The notes: generated by a model from the sequence alone, not told the origin. 55,625 nucleotides of DNA from Phycisphaeraceae bacterium (GCA_028277745.1 JANQFR010000007.1:1-55625); one strand, 5' to 3'. Shown: positions 26,246 through 34,758, counted from the first letter of the stretch. Numbers and translations are program-made.

Positions 26246-27394
26246 ATGATGTTCACATGGGCGGTGATCGCGGCGGGGCTGGCGTTGCTGCCGGCGGCGA
26301 TGATGGCCGCCAACCGCCGCCGCTTCACCCGGGCCCCGCGCCCCGTCGCGGATCGGCCCGGCGTGTCGCTGCTGATCCCGGCCCGCAATGAAGAGAACGC
26401 CATCACCGCCTCGCTGGAGGCGGCCCTGCAGAGCACCGGCGTCGAGCTGGAAGTGATCGTGCTCGACGATCAGTCCACCGACCGCACCGCCGAGCGGGTG
26501 CGTGACGCGGCGCGTGAGGACCCACGCGTCCGGCTTGAGACGGCGCCGCCCCTTCCCGAAGGCTGGTGCGGCAAGCAGCACGCCTGCTTCAGCGCCGCCC
26601 AGCTCGCGCGGTACGACCTGCTGGCGTGGATCGACGCGGACGTGCTGCTCTCGCCCGAGGCCTTGTCTCGCATGGTCGGCTTCCTCCGCCAGAGCGACGC
26701 GCCGCTGGTCACCGGCTTCCCGCACCAGCAGACCCTCACCTGGATGGAGCGGCTGGTCGTCCCCCTGATCCCGTTTGTCCTGGTGGGGTATCTGCCGATA
26801 GGACGGATGCGCGGCGGCGCCGACCCCCGGTTCGGCGCCGGGTGCGGCCAGCTGGTGATGGCCCGGCGGGACGCGTACGAGCAGGTCGGCGGCCACGGCA
26901 ACGACCTGGTGCGGGCGAGCCTGCACGACGGCGTGACCCTGCCCCGCGCTTTCCGAAAAGCGGGGCGGATGACCGACCTGTTTGACGCGTCGGACATCGC
27001 CCGCTGCCGGATGTACCGCTCGGCCGAGCAGGTCTGGCGGGGCTTCGCCAAGAACGCGACCGAGGGGATGGCCACGCCGGTGGGCGTGTGGGTCTGGTCG
27101 GTCTTGCTGGCGGGCGGCCACGTCCTGCCGTGGGTGTTGCTGGCCGCGGCCTGGGGATTCGGCGCCGGGGCCTGGACCTGGACACTGATCTGGCTGGCGT
27201 GCGCGGCGGCGGCGTATTGCTCGGTCGTTTGCGGGGTCTGGTTCAGGCAGGACGGGCCGAGCGTGGCGTTGCGTCCGCTGGGCGTGTTGGTGTTGTTGGC
27301 GATCCAGTGGTACGCGTATGGGCGTAAGGTGCTGGGCCGCCCGTCGGGGTGGCGCGGCCGGGCCTACCCCGCGGCCGGCGGCTCCGGGAGTTAA
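26246..27394 (+). CDS. crtQ: Membrane glycosyltransferase family 2, CrtQ-like
   Basis: A 382-aa inner-membrane glycosyltransferase. It has an N-terminal TM (about 5-22), the GT2 core VSLLIPARNEENAI, VIVLDDQSTDRTA, WCGKQHACFSAAQ and the DxD WIDADVLLSPE, then three TM segments in the last 120 residues. The WCGKQHAC stretch parallels staphylococcal CrtQ, which glucosylates the C30 carotenoid acid. Two adjacent ATGs (26246, 26249) are both possible starts, with GAGG upstream. It is the fifth gene of the carotenoid operon. Confidence 0.84.
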   Translation: MMFTWAVIAAGLALLPAAMMAANRRRFTRAPRPVADRPGVSLLIPARNEENAITASLEAALQSTGVELEVIVLDDQSTDRTAERVRDAAREDPRVRLETAPPLPEGWCGKQHACFSAAQLARYDLLAWIDADVLLSPEALSRMVGFLRQSDAPLVTGFPHQQTLTWMERLVVPLIPFVLVGYLPIGRMRGGADPRFGAGCGQLVMARRDAYEQVGGHGNDLVRASLHDGVTLPRAFRKAGRMTDLFDASDIARCRMYRSAEQVWRGFAKNATEGMATPVGVWVWSVLLAGGHVLPWVLLAAAWGFGAGAWTWTLIWLACAAAAYCSVVCGVWFRQDGPSVALRPLGVLVLLAIQWYAYGRKVLGRPSGWRGRAYPAAGGSGS

Positions 27395-27405
27395 GGAACG
27401 ATCCG

Positions 27406-27633
27406 ATGCAATGCAACATCGACGCGAAAGGCAAAGCGATACGGCTGGTGTGCGGCCTGGCGACGGTCGTTGCGGGCGTCGTGCTGCTGATCCTGGCCGC
27501 GACCGGCGTCCTCACGCCGTGGTGGGTCTGGCTGATCGCGTTGGCGGCCCTGGGCGGCGGGGCGTTCCAGGTCTTCGAGGGCTGGTCCGGCTGGTGCGTG
27601 ATCCGGGCCATGGGGTTCCGGACGCCGGTGTGA
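27406..27633 (+). CDS. Small DUF2892 (YgaP-type) membrane protein
   Basis: A 75-aa protein: MQCNIDAKGKAIRLVCGL, then two TM segments (about 13-33 and 38-55) and a short tail GWSGWCVIRAMG. The N-terminal Cys and the GWCV motif are typical of the DUF2892 family, also found fused to rhodanese in YgaP. ATG 27406 has AAGGA 8 nt upstream, overlapping the crtQ stop. It closes the carotenoid operon. Its function in that setting is unknown. Confidence 0.82.
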   Translation: MQCNIDAKGKAIRLVCGLATVVAGVVLLILAATGVLTPWWVWLIALAALGGGAFQVFEGWSGWCVIRAMGFRTPV

Positions 27634-27658
27634 GATGGCCAGAGCCCCGCGTTTCCGG

Positions 27659-28759
27659 TCAGGCCGCCTGTGACGCCTGAGTGGGATTCATCACCGCGCG
27701 GATCGGGAACCGGATGACCACGGCCCGGCCGTGTTCCGGCCGGATCGTGATCTCGAGGGACCAGGCGATGCGCTCGTCCGCCCATCGACGGAACCGCGTG
27801 CTCGGCCGCCGTTTATTTCGCGGCGTTTCAAAGGCGTGCTCCACCAGAACCGTACGTCCGGCCCGCAGCCGTTCACGCCCGGCCATCGGGGTCGAACCGA
27901 TGAACAGCCGCTCGGCGCCGAACACCCCGACCCGTCGGCACACCAGCGACAGCCGGACCTCGGCCACGTCTACGTCGCAACGGATCGGCAACGCGGCGCG
28001 CACGATCATCGGCTGACGCAACGGAGCCTCGCTCAGCGTGGTGCTGACCCGCACCGGCCCCAGCGCGCGGGTCAACCGGTGCAGCCGCACGGCCCGAACC
28101 AGGGGGACCGCGCACAACGCGACGTAAACCAGGGCGAACCACGCCGACGCGTCGACCGGCCAGCCATACGCACGCAGGTAGCGGCCCGCCACCACGGCGC
28201 CCGCGCCCAGCCCGAGCGCGGTGACCGACGCGCCGATCAGAACCCGGTCCGGCGGCTGGACCGTCGGCCGCAGGGCGTACCAGTCGTGCGGGTTGGCGAG
28301 GCGGACGGCCGGGGCGCGCTCGAACAGCCCGCCGCGGGACAGCGCGCCCAGGCCCACGCCGATCACGGCCAGGCCCAGCAGCATCAGCAGGTACGGCCGG
28401 GCCTGAGGCGCCGGGCTGAGATAGCTCACCGCCGGGTCGTGCGGATCGACGTACGCCTCGACCTGATCGCCCGGGGCATACCGCTCGACCATTTCCTTGG
28501 CCCAGCGACGGCTCCCCGCGGCGTCGAATGCGGTGTAGCGGTCCGACTCGTAAGCGGTCCCGCTGACCCGGTAGGCGTAACGGATGACGGGCCGGTGGCC
28601 GCCATACCCGTTGCCCGCGATTTCGGCGTCGAGGACCTCGGCCGGCACGGGTGTAAACGTGCTGAGCATACGCTTCTGCTGCGCGGCGCCGCTCACGCCC
28701 CACGCCATCAGCCCGACGCCGAGGCCGGCCACGAAAATCAGACAAAAAAAGATCCGCAT
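27659..28759 (-). CDS. DUF3592-type membrane protein
   Basis: A 366-aa protein: a signal-anchor TM (about 3-24), a 100-residue extracytoplasmic domain of the DUF3592 kind (RPVIRYAYRVSGTAYESDRY, then YAPGDQVEAYVDPHDPAVSYL), a TM hairpin (about 122-140 and 170-215) and a C-terminal soluble domain rich in beta strands. DUF3592 proteins have no settled function. ATG 28759 has GAGGA 9 nt upstream. It is convergent with the carotenoid operon and divergent from ruvA. It seems a lone gene. Confidence 0.7.
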   Translation of the reverse strand: MRIFFCLIFVAGLGVGLMAWGVSGAAQQKRMLSTFTPVPAEVLDAEIAGNGYGGHRPVIRYAYRVSGTAYESDRYTAFDAAGSRRWAKEMVERYAPGDQVEAYVDPHDPAVSYLSPAPQARPYLLMLLGLAVIGVGLGALSRGGLFERAPAVRLANPHDWYALRPTVQPPDRVLIGASVTALGLGAGAVVAGRYLRAYGWPVDASAWFALVYVALCAVPLVRAVRLHRLTRALGPVRVSTTLSEAPLRQPMIVRAALPIRCDVDVAEVRLSLVCRRVGVFGAERLFIGSTPMAGRERLRAGRTVLVEHAFETPRNKRRPSTRFRRWADERIAWSLEITIRPEHGRAVVIRFPIRAVMNPTQASQAA

Positions 28760-28826
28760 CGGTCTAAATCCTCACCGAAGCCCGAACACCCCGTTGTTAT
28801 CGGCTCGCTCGGGCGGGCACGTTGGG

Positions 28827-28832
28827 TATGAT
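28827..28832 (+). promoter_or_regulatory. TATGAT box 9 nt before ruvA
   Basis: A -10-like TATGAT (5 of 6) ends 9 nt before the ruvA ATG (28842), with no Shine-Dalgarno between. It is part of the leaderless-type pattern seen at several genes here. Confidence 0.45.
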
Positions 28833-28841
28833 CCTCACGAA

Positions 28842-29486
28842 ATGATTGCCCAACTCCAAGGCCGACTCGAATCGCTCGACAGTGACGGCGCCCTGGTCAC
28901 GCCCCCAGGCGGCGTGACGTATCACGTGATGCTGCCTTCTTTTACCGCCGCGCAGCTCGGGGGCTCGATCGGGCGCGACGTCACGCTGTACACCGTTTAT
29001 TTCCTCGAAAGCACCGCGCAGGGCGCGACGATTTTTCCCCGTTTAGCTGGCTTCCTCAGCCCGCAGGACCGGGCGTTTTACGAGCTGTTCGTCACCTGCA
29101 AGGGCATCGGGCACCGCCGGGCGCTGCGGGCGATGACCCTCGGCTCGGCCCAGATCGCCGCCGCCATCGCCGACCGCGACCTCGCGACCCTCCAGTCCCT
29201 GCCCGAGGTCGGCAAGCGGACCGCCGAGACGATCGCGGTCACGCTGCGCGGCAAGGTCGATGCGTTCCTCGCCGGCCCCGCGCCCGCCGGCGAGCCGGGC
29301 GCCGCCGACGCGGCCGCGACCCCGCCCGGCTCGCTGCAGCGCCTCGCGCTGGATGTGCTGACGCAGCTGGGCGAGAACCGATCGCAGGCGCTGCGATGGA
29401 TCGAGGCAGCCATGAACGCGGACGACCCGCCGCAGGAGGTCGAGGCCCTCGTGGCCGCGTGCTTCCGCATCAAGGGCGGCGGGTAG
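28842..29486 (+). CDS. ruvA: Holliday junction branch migration protein RuvA
   Basis: A 214-aa DNA-binding subunit that loads RuvB on Holliday junctions. Domain I starts MIAQLQGRLESLDSDGALV. Two HhH motifs lie in domain II: TCKGIGHRRALRAM (normally VxGIGPKxAL) and LPEVGKRTAETIAVTLRGK. A Pro/Ala linker (about 155-170) and the flexible domain III (DVLTQLGENRSQALRWIEAA) follow. Length is close to the usual 200. No ruvB or ruvC is adjacent. The ATG at 28842 is the conserved family start. Confidence 0.95.
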   Translation: MIAQLQGRLESLDSDGALVTPPGGVTYHVMLPSFTAAQLGGSIGRDVTLYTVYFLESTAQGATIFPRLAGFLSPQDRAFYELFVTCKGIGHRRALRAMTLGSAQIAAAIADRDLATLQSLPEVGKRTAETIAVTLRGKVDAFLAGPAPAGEPGAADAAATPPGSLQRLALDVLTQLGENRSQALRWIEAAMNADDPPQEVEALVAACFRIKGGG

Positions 29487-29521
29487 GGGATGGCAGATGG
29501 GCGATGGCAGATGGATTAAGG

Positions 29522-29977
29522 TCAGGCGCCCTTGGTTTTGCTGATGAGTTGGACCGCTTCGAGGCGCAACCGCTTGTCGACCGCCTTGGCCATGTCGTAG
29601 AGGTTCAGGCCGGCGACGGTCGCGGCGGCGAGGGCTTCCATCTCCACACCGGTCCGGGCCGTGGTCGTGACCGTCGCGGTCACCCGCAGGCGGTCGTCGG
29701 CCACCCGCTCGAAGTCGATCCCGACATGGTCGAGCGGCAACGGGTGGCACAGCGGGATCAGCTCATCGGTCCGCTTGGCCGCCGCGATCCCCGCGACCCG
29801 CGCGACCGCCAGCGCCTCGCCTTTGGGCAGCTGCCCCGCCATCAGCCGGTCGAGCGTGTCCGCCGCCGCCACAAAGTCCGCCGCCGCGACCGCCGTCCGC
29901 CTCACCGGCGGCTTCCCGCTCACATCCACCATCCGCGCCCGGCCCTGGTCGTCGAGATGGGTGAGGTCTTCCGCCAT
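29522..29977 (-). CDS. moaC: Cyclic pyranopterin monophosphate synthase MoaC
   Basis: A 151-aa enzyme of molybdenum cofactor synthesis that acts after MoaA. It has LTHLDDQGRARMVDVSGK, the phosphate-binding AAKRTDELIPLCHPLPLD, and TTARTGVEMEALAAATVAGL with the catalytic Lys in DMAKAVDK. The start ATG 29977 (MAEDLTHLD) matches the family N-terminus; upstream in-frame ATGs give an implausible extension. No other mo genes are adjacent. The MoaD/ThiS-like gene at 39777 is 10 kb away and probably unrelated. Convergent with ruvA. Confidence 0.95.
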   Translation of the reverse strand: MAEDLTHLDDQGRARMVDVSGKPPVRRTAVAAADFVAAADTLDRLMAGQLPKGEALAVARVAGIAAAKRTDELIPLCHPLPLDHVGIDFERVADDRLRVTATVTTTARTGVEMEALAAATVAGLNLYDMAKAVDKRLRLEAVQLISKTKGA

Positions 29978-30098
29978 CGCTCGCCTAGGGTGTCGGTTCA
30001 CCGGACCGCTGTCAATGTGAGCCAACCCGCCACGGCGTGGCGCTGTTTCAAATAAATCACGTCAGCTCCGCAATTAAGATCGCCGTGTATTTTAGAAT

Positions 30099-30127
30099 TT
30101 GCAATTCATTTTCAATTGCATTAATAT
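30099..30127 (+). promoter_or_regulatory. Promoter with inverted repeat for PEP-CTERM gene 1
   Basis: -35 TTGCAA (30099-30104), 17 bp, -10 TAATAT (30122-30127). The perfect dyad TGCAATT-N7-AATTGCA (30100-30120) overlaps the -35 and fills the spacer, so a repressor could sit there. The A+T-rich patch stands out from the surrounding GC-rich DNA. Confidence 0.7.
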
Positions 30128-30168
30128 CCGGCTCAACTGATTTGACGCCTTGATTAGGGAGGAAACCC

Positions 30169-30903
30169 ATGATGATTGCCCGATTGACCCCGCTCGCGGT
30201 TGTTGCCACAGGACTGATGCTTGGCGGCGGCGTGACCGCCTCGGCGGCAGACCTGGCGCTGACCGGGACCGCCGATGGCGACAGCCGGTGGTACGACTTC
30301 TTCTCCGACTCCTTTGCCCAGTTGGACCGGACGCCGGACGGCTTCTACCTGATCAGCGCCGAGACCGATCCGTTCAATCCGGCGGCGTTTCAGTCGGTCG
30401 GCGGCGGGGCGGACGTTTTCCCCGACCCGGACGAGGCCCTGTTTGATCTGGGCGTCGTGAGCTACGACGACAGCGGCCTGACCGGCACAGGCGTTGAGAC
30501 CGTGGCCATCACCGGCTACACGAACCTCGATTTCCAAAAGAACATCGCGGACGACGACGCCCTCACCAATTCAGGCTACGGCACGTCGCTGAGCAACGTC
30601 GTCGGCACGGTGACGTTCACCGACGGGGCGCTGACCGGCATCAACCTGACCAGCGACATCGTGTTCACCTACGACTTTTCCGGGTTCGGCGCCGGCGACC
30701 TGACGTTCTCGGGGACGTATTCGATCGCCGGCGATCGCTTTGATCTCCTGGTCAATAACGAATCCTACCCCTCGGGTTTCGGGGATATCCGATTTGTCTG
30801 GGACAGCCAGGGCGTGGTGAATCAGGTTATTCCCGAACCCGCGTCGGCGTTGCTGCTGCTCGCCGGGTCGCTCGGTTTCGTTCGGCGTCGCCGACGCGTC
30901 TGA
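30169..30903 (+). CDS. PEP-CTERM sorting-domain exported protein 1
   Basis: A 244-aa secreted protein. The signal peptide (about 1-26) ends GGVTASAAD. The middle is Asp/Gly/Thr-rich and beta-structured, without a recognised enzyme motif. The C-terminus is a PEP-CTERM tail: VIPEPASA, a hydrophobic stretch, then RRRRR. Such tails are processed by exosortase for surface display in EPS-producing bacteria. AGGGAGG lies 6 nt before the ATG. Transcribed from the promoter at 30099-30127. A second PEP-CTERM gene follows after about 200 bp. Confidence 0.88.
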   Translation: MMIARLTPLAVVATGLMLGGGVTASAADLALTGTADGDSRWYDFFSDSFAQLDRTPDGFYLISAETDPFNPAAFQSVGGGADVFPDPDEALFDLGVVSYDDSGLTGTGVETVAITGYTNLDFQKNIADDDALTNSGYGTSLSNVVGTVTFTDGALTGINLTSDIVFTYDFSGFGAGDLTFSGTYSIAGDRFDLLVNNESYPSGFGDIRFVWDSQGVVNQVIPEPASALLLLAGSLGFVRRRRRV

Positions 30904-31104
30904 TGTCACGGCCGGTCGTGCTTCACGCTATCCCTGTAAGGCGGGTTTCACCCATGATGACCACAACCCCATTGGCTCGGTTCCTGATCCCGTGCTTCTT
31001 TTTGATGGCGGAGAACGAATAGAAGGGAGGCGGCCGGTGCGTTTCCGGCTGCTTCGAGAATGGAAACCTTGATGGGCCGAGTGCCCCAAAGGGAGGTTTG
31101 GATA

Positions 31105-32025
31105 GTGTTTTGCGGCGTAAATGTTCTGAAGCGATCCTGTTTGTCGGCTGCATTGATGTCGGCCCTGTCGGCCGGCCCGGTTTTGGCGGCCAGCTTTGAC
31201 ATCACCGGCTCCGACGCCGATGGTTACTTCGCCATCGTCGGGTTCAACCAGGAAGGCAACACGACCACGGGCGGCATCAGCAACGACCCTAATGATCCGA
31301 AGTTTTTCGACTATCCCGCTTACGTCAATCCCAATAACACCAACAACATCTACATCATGTCGGTCGAGCCCTACAAGTTCGGCCTGGTCTACCCCAACCC
31401 CCTGCACCCGGTCGACGCGACCACTTACCAGGATGTTTCCGCCACCTTGGTGGAGGCGTTTACTGAAGACGCCGACTTCGCCGATTCGGACATCGGCGGG
31501 TTTGATTTCGACGCCGGGCTGGTCACCGGCGTCGGCGTCGAGGTCGTCGGGGTCAACGATCTGACCCTGAACCTGGACGGCGCGGAGTTTGAATCGACCA
31601 ACCGCACGAACTTGAATCCGGCCGATGTCGGCCCCTTCGGGCCGGATGGGCGGTCGAACCGCAATGAGTTTTCCAACGCGGTGACGCTGACGCCCAGCAA
31701 CCTGTCGGGCACGGGCCTGACTTTCGTCGACGGCGTGTTGACCTCGATCGACCTCACGGCCGACGTCTCGGTGTTTGCCGCCCAAGACGCGTTCGGTGGG
31801 CTGGGCGGCTTTACCGGCGACGGCACGCTGACTTTCTCTAATAACACCTTCACTTTTGATATCGACGACTTCAGCAGCGGGTTTGTTTCCGCGAGGCTGA
31901 TTCTCAACCGTACGGCCACGATCGACGCCGTCGGCACGTACGTGATCCCTGAGCCAGCGAGTCTCGCGCTGCTTGGCCTCACCGGTCTGATGGTGCTGAG
32001 GCGGCGTCGGCCTTCGCGAAGTTGA
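31105..32025 (+). CDS. PEP-CTERM sorting-domain exported protein 2
   Basis: A 306-aa secreted protein. GTG 31105 was chosen because GGGAGG lies 8 nt upstream; the ATG at 31060 would add residues unlike a signal peptide. The signal peptide runs LKRSCLSAALMSALSAGPVL to about residue 29. The body is Asn/Asp/Thr-rich (PNNTNNIYIMSVEPY) with beta-sandwich-like repeats and no catalytic motif. The tail has YVIPEPASLALLGLTGL then RRRRP. It is not an obvious duplicate of the neighbouring PEP-CTERM protein outside the sorting tail and the GTLTFS-like strand motif. Exosortase is not in the window. Confidence 0.86.
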   Translation: MFCGVNVLKRSCLSAALMSALSAGPVLAASFDITGSDADGYFAIVGFNQEGNTTTGGISNDPNDPKFFDYPAYVNPNNTNNIYIMSVEPYKFGLVYPNPLHPVDATTYQDVSATLVEAFTEDADFADSDIGGFDFDAGLVTGVGVEVVGVNDLTLNLDGAEFESTNRTNLNPADVGPFGPDGRSNRNEFSNAVTLTPSNLSGTGLTFVDGVLTSIDLTADVSVFAAQDAFGGLGGFTGDGTLTFSNNTFTFDIDDFSSGFVSARLILNRTATIDAVGTYVIPEPASLALLGLTGLMVLRRRRPSRS

Positions 32026-32077
32026 GCCCGTTCGATGAAGTGGAGCTTTTCAACACCGACCATCGCGTGATTGAGCC

Positions 32078-32926
32078 ATGCGCCGCGACAATGCTTTTAC
32101 CCTGATCGAACTGCTGGTGGTGATCGGCATTATTGCGCTGCTGGTGGGCATCCTGCTCCCGGTGCTGGGCAGCGCGCGGGAGAACGCACGGTCGATGCAG
32201 TGCCTCTCGCGCATCCGCCAACTCGCCCAGGCGTCGTACATGTACATCAATGACTACGACGGGGCGTTGCCGCCGCACAACACCATCGATCCCAAGTTGG
32301 AAGACCCGCTTGCTCCCGGGGCCGGGGCGAACCTCGCGTGGTGCTGGGCCCAGATCGCCGGCGATCTGGAGTTCGCGTTTCAGAACGGCTCGGTCTCGCG
32401 GTATCTGCAGGACGTGACCGTGATGGCCGGTTGCCCGTCGTGGGAAACCCCGGCCGACGCGATCGACTGGGGCAAAACTACCCCGTTCTTTAGTGCATTC
32501 GCGCTGCCGATGGTCGTGCATTACGGCTACAACGGACGCATGATGGGCGTGCAGCGCCCCTCCGACCCCGCGAATTGGGTCCCCTATCGGATCGAAAACC
32601 TGGCGACGCCCTCTAAAGCCATCCTGTTTGCCGACAGCGGAAAACCCAGCACCGACCTCGACCCCGGCGCCGATTTCGCGGTCTGGCCGGAGTGGGAGTT
32701 ACAGCCGGCCGCCGACGACGACCTGGGCCGCGTCTTGGCGGGCAACACCGTGCACGGCCGACACTACGGCGGCGAGCGGGCGAATGTCTCGTGGGCCGAC
32801 GGCCACGCCTCCACCCAGGAGATCACCGAAGCATTCTCAAGCACCAACCAGGCCGCCCTGGACCTGGGCACACTCGACCCCGACCCGTCCGACGGCGCCA
32901 GCAACGAGTGGTGGGACCACCAATAG
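32078..32926 (+). CDS. Pseudopilin-like protein with N-methylation site and H-X9-DG-like motif
   Basis: A 282-aa protein. The N-terminus RRDNAFTLIELLVVIGIIAL is a type IV prepilin site: cleavage before Phe, with Glu at mature position 5. A TM helix to about residue 30 follows. The C-terminal RANVSWADGHAS is the H-X9-DG element frequent in planctomycete proteins, here one or two residues longer than the usual spacing. These proteins occur in large families, and their role in secretion or surface structures is uncertain. No other pilus gene is adjacent. It lies 52 bp after PEP-CTERM gene 2. Confidence 0.9.
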   Translation: MRRDNAFTLIELLVVIGIIALLVGILLPVLGSARENARSMQCLSRIRQLAQASYMYINDYDGALPPHNTIDPKLEDPLAPGAGANLAWCWAQIAGDLEFAFQNGSVSRYLQDVTVMAGCPSWETPADAIDWGKTTPFFSAFALPMVVHYGYNGRMMGVQRPSDPANWVPYRIENLATPSKAILFADSGKPSTDLDPGADFAVWPEWELQPAADDDLGRVLAGNTVHGRHYGGERANVSWADGHASTQEITEAFSSTNQAALDLGTLDPDPSDGASNEWWDHQ

Positions 32927-32943
32927 CACCCGGAGCGTATTTT

Positions 32944-34104
32944 ATGAAACGGCTTGATATCACGGTTCTCTTACTTGCCCTGCTTGGACTCGTCGGCTGC
33001 TCCGCGAGCAACCCCCCGAAGTTCCCCGCCGATGCGACGCTCGAAGAAAAGCTGGAGATCACGCAGGAACACCTGGCGCTGCCCGGCGCGGTCGTCGCGG
33101 TGTATGAAGGCGACGAGGCGCGGGTCGACCGCGCGTTCGGCGTCGCGTCGCTCGAGACCGGCGAGCCGATGACCACCGACCACCACTTCCGCATCGCCAG
33201 CATCACCAAGCCGTTCGTTGCGGTCGTGCTGCTCCAGATGGCCGATGAGGGCAAGGTCGACCTGGACGACCCGGTCAGCAAGTATCTCGACGGCGTGCCC
33301 GACGGGGAGAACATCACCCTGCGCATGCTCGCCCAGCACACCAGTGGCCTGAACAACTACATCGCGCACCCCCACGTGAAACAGGCGTTTGCCGACGAGC
33401 CGCATCGTCAATGGACGCAGGAGGAGTTGCTGCGGTTCGCGTATGACGCCGGGCCCTATTTTGATCCGACCGAGGGCGGCTGGATGTACGCCAACACCAA
33501 CTACATCCTTCTGGGCCAGGTGATCGAGAAAGTCGAGGGCGAGCCGCTGAACGACGTGATCCAGCGGCGGGTCTGCGAGCCGCTGGGGATGCGCAACACG
33601 TTCTACTCGGTGGAGCCGTCGCTGCCGACGCCGTCCACGCGGGGGTATCAGTACGGCGACGAGGCCGGCCCGATCTTCTGGAAGGGCCGGGGACACGTGC
33701 CCTACGACGTGACCGACGCGTCGCCGAGCATGTGGCACGCCGCCGGCGCCATGGTCTCCACCCTCGATGACATGCGCACCTTCGTCAAAGCCGCCGCCAC
33801 CGGCCAGCTTGTCAGCGAAGAAGCGTTCGCCGAGCAGACGCGCTGGCGCGACGCGGGATACCCCGTGGACTACTGGTACGGCCTGGGTCTGATCAAGTAC
33901 TACGACGGCGTCGGCCACAACGGCCACGTGCCCGGCTACCAGGTGTCGGCGATGCACGACCCCGGCCGCGACCTGACCATCGTCGTGCTGGCCAATCTCT
34001 ACAGCAGCCCGAACTACGAAGGCCCCGCCAACGCGATGTACTTCGTCATCATGCGCCACCTGACCGGTAAGAGCGTCGCCCCGCCCGGATGGGAAGGCTG
34101 GTGA
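32944..34104 (+). CDS. Serine hydrolase lipoprotein (class C beta-lactamase / DD-peptidase fold)
   Basis: A 386-aa lipoprotein. Lipobox LLGLVGC with Cys19 predicts membrane anchoring. Catalytic motifs: SxxK SITK (Ser86, Lys89), YxN in YANTNY, and HNGHVPG as the third (HxG/KTG-type) box. The family includes class C beta-lactamases, D-Ala-D-Ala carboxypeptidases and esterases; motifs alone do not decide which. GGAG lies 8 nt before ATG 32944. It is 17 bp after the pseudopilin and may be co-transcribed. Role in cell-wall or ester hydrolysis is inferred. Confidence 0.88.
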   Translation: MKRLDITVLLLALLGLVGCSASNPPKFPADATLEEKLEITQEHLALPGAVVAVYEGDEARVDRAFGVASLETGEPMTTDHHFRIASITKPFVAVVLLQMADEGKVDLDDPVSKYLDGVPDGENITLRMLAQHTSGLNNYIAHPHVKQAFADEPHRQWTQEELLRFAYDAGPYFDPTEGGWMYANTNYILLGQVIEKVEGEPLNDVIQRRVCEPLGMRNTFYSVEPSLPTPSTRGYQYGDEAGPIFWKGRGHVPYDVTDASPSMWHAAGAMVSTLDDMRTFVKAAATGQLVSEEAFAEQTRWRDAGYPVDYWYGLGLIKYYDGVGHNGHVPGYQVSAMHDPGRDLTIVVLANLYSSPNYEGPANAMYFVIMRHLTGKSVAPPGWEGW

Positions 34105-34150
34105 CCCCGGGAGGGTTGACAGGACCTCGTCCCCGCCCGAGGATGCTCGG

Positions 34151-34546
34151 ATGCGTGACGCGATCGCGGTGTTGGTGCTGGCCGGGCTGCTGGGCGGCTG
34201 TGTCGAGCGGACGGTGACGATCACCTCCGAGCCGGCCGGGGCGCTGGTCCATCTCAACGACCAGTCGGTCGGGCGGACGCCGGTGACGGTGCCGTTCACG
34301 TTCTACGGCGTTTACGACGTGCGGCTGGAGAAAGAGGGCTACACGCCGCTGTGGACGACCCACAAGGCCGAGGCGCCGTGGTGGGAGTTCCCCGGGCCGG
34401 ACATCGTCGGCGAAGTGATCCCCAACAACCGCGTGGAGCTGGCGTGGCACTTCGAGCTCGAGCCGGAGACGCCCGTGGACGAGGTCGACCCCGACGACCT
34501 GCTCGAGCACGCCCGGCAGATGCGGGCGCTGACCGCGGAGCAGTGA
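34151..34546 (+). CDS. PEGA-domain lipoprotein
   Basis: A 131-aa lipoprotein. Signal MRDAIAVLVLAGLLGGC with lipobox LLGGC (Cys17). A PEGA domain follows: VTITSEPAGALVHLNDQSVG, then the VTVPFTFYGVYDVRLEKEGY beta pattern. PEGA domains are surface beta-sandwich modules of unknown ligand. The C-terminal 30 residues are acidic and helical. GAGG is 8 nt upstream of ATG 34151. The gene lies 46 bp after the serine hydrolase. A repeat-filled spacer follows. Confidence 0.85.
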   Translation: MRDAIAVLVLAGLLGGCVERTVTITSEPAGALVHLNDQSVGRTPVTVPFTFYGVYDVRLEKEGYTPLWTTHKAEAPWWEFPGPDIVGEVIPNNRVELAWHFELEPETPVDEVDPDDLLEHARQMRALTAEQ

Positions 34547-34570
34547 CGCAGCGTCTGTCTTGGTTTGTTT

Positions 34571-34598
34571 GAACCGCCGAGGCGCAGAGGACGCAAAG
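34571..34598 (+). repeat. Dispersed repeat AACCGCCGAGGCGCAGAGG, copy 1
   Basis: GAACCGCCGAGGCGCAGAGG begins at 34571 and continues ACGCAAAG. An inverted copy ends this same spacer (34727-34755) and a third is at 38482-38515. No coding role is seen. Confidence 0.7.
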
Positions 34599-34602
34599 CC
34601 GG

Positions 34603-34626
34603 AGCCCCGCATGCGCATGCGGGGCT
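34603..34626. repeat. Perfect 24-bp palindrome (half-site AGCCCCGCATGC), copy 1
   Basis: The half-site AGCCCCGCATGC is followed directly by its reverse complement. An identical 24-bp copy is at 36891-36914. It could act as a terminator after the PEGA gene or be a REP-type mobile palindrome. Confidence 0.8.
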
Positions 34627-34726
34627 TAGCGCGTTTCAACTCGACCCGTATCGAGTGGTGAGGGCCAACATTAGCCGGGCCCCTACGCGGCCCCGGACCA
34701 GTCCCTTTTCCGGCTTTCCGCTTCTT

Positions 34727-34755
34727 CCCTCTGTGCCCTCTGCGCCTCGGCGGTT
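34727..34755 (-). repeat. Dispersed repeat AACCGCCGAGGCGCAGAGG, copy 2 (inverted)
   Basis: On the minus strand it reads AACCGCCGAGGCGCAGAGGG then CACAGAGGG, matching copy 1 over the first 19 bases. The two copies form an inverted pair that could fold the 34571-34755 spacer back on itself. Confidence 0.7.
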
Positions 34756-34758
34756 GTT

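Noticed and set aside
30904..31104. Riboswitch upstream of the second PEP-CTERM gene
   Set aside because: The spacer has small complementary stretches, but nothing matching a riboswitch core I know; only the GGGAGG ribosome site is supported.
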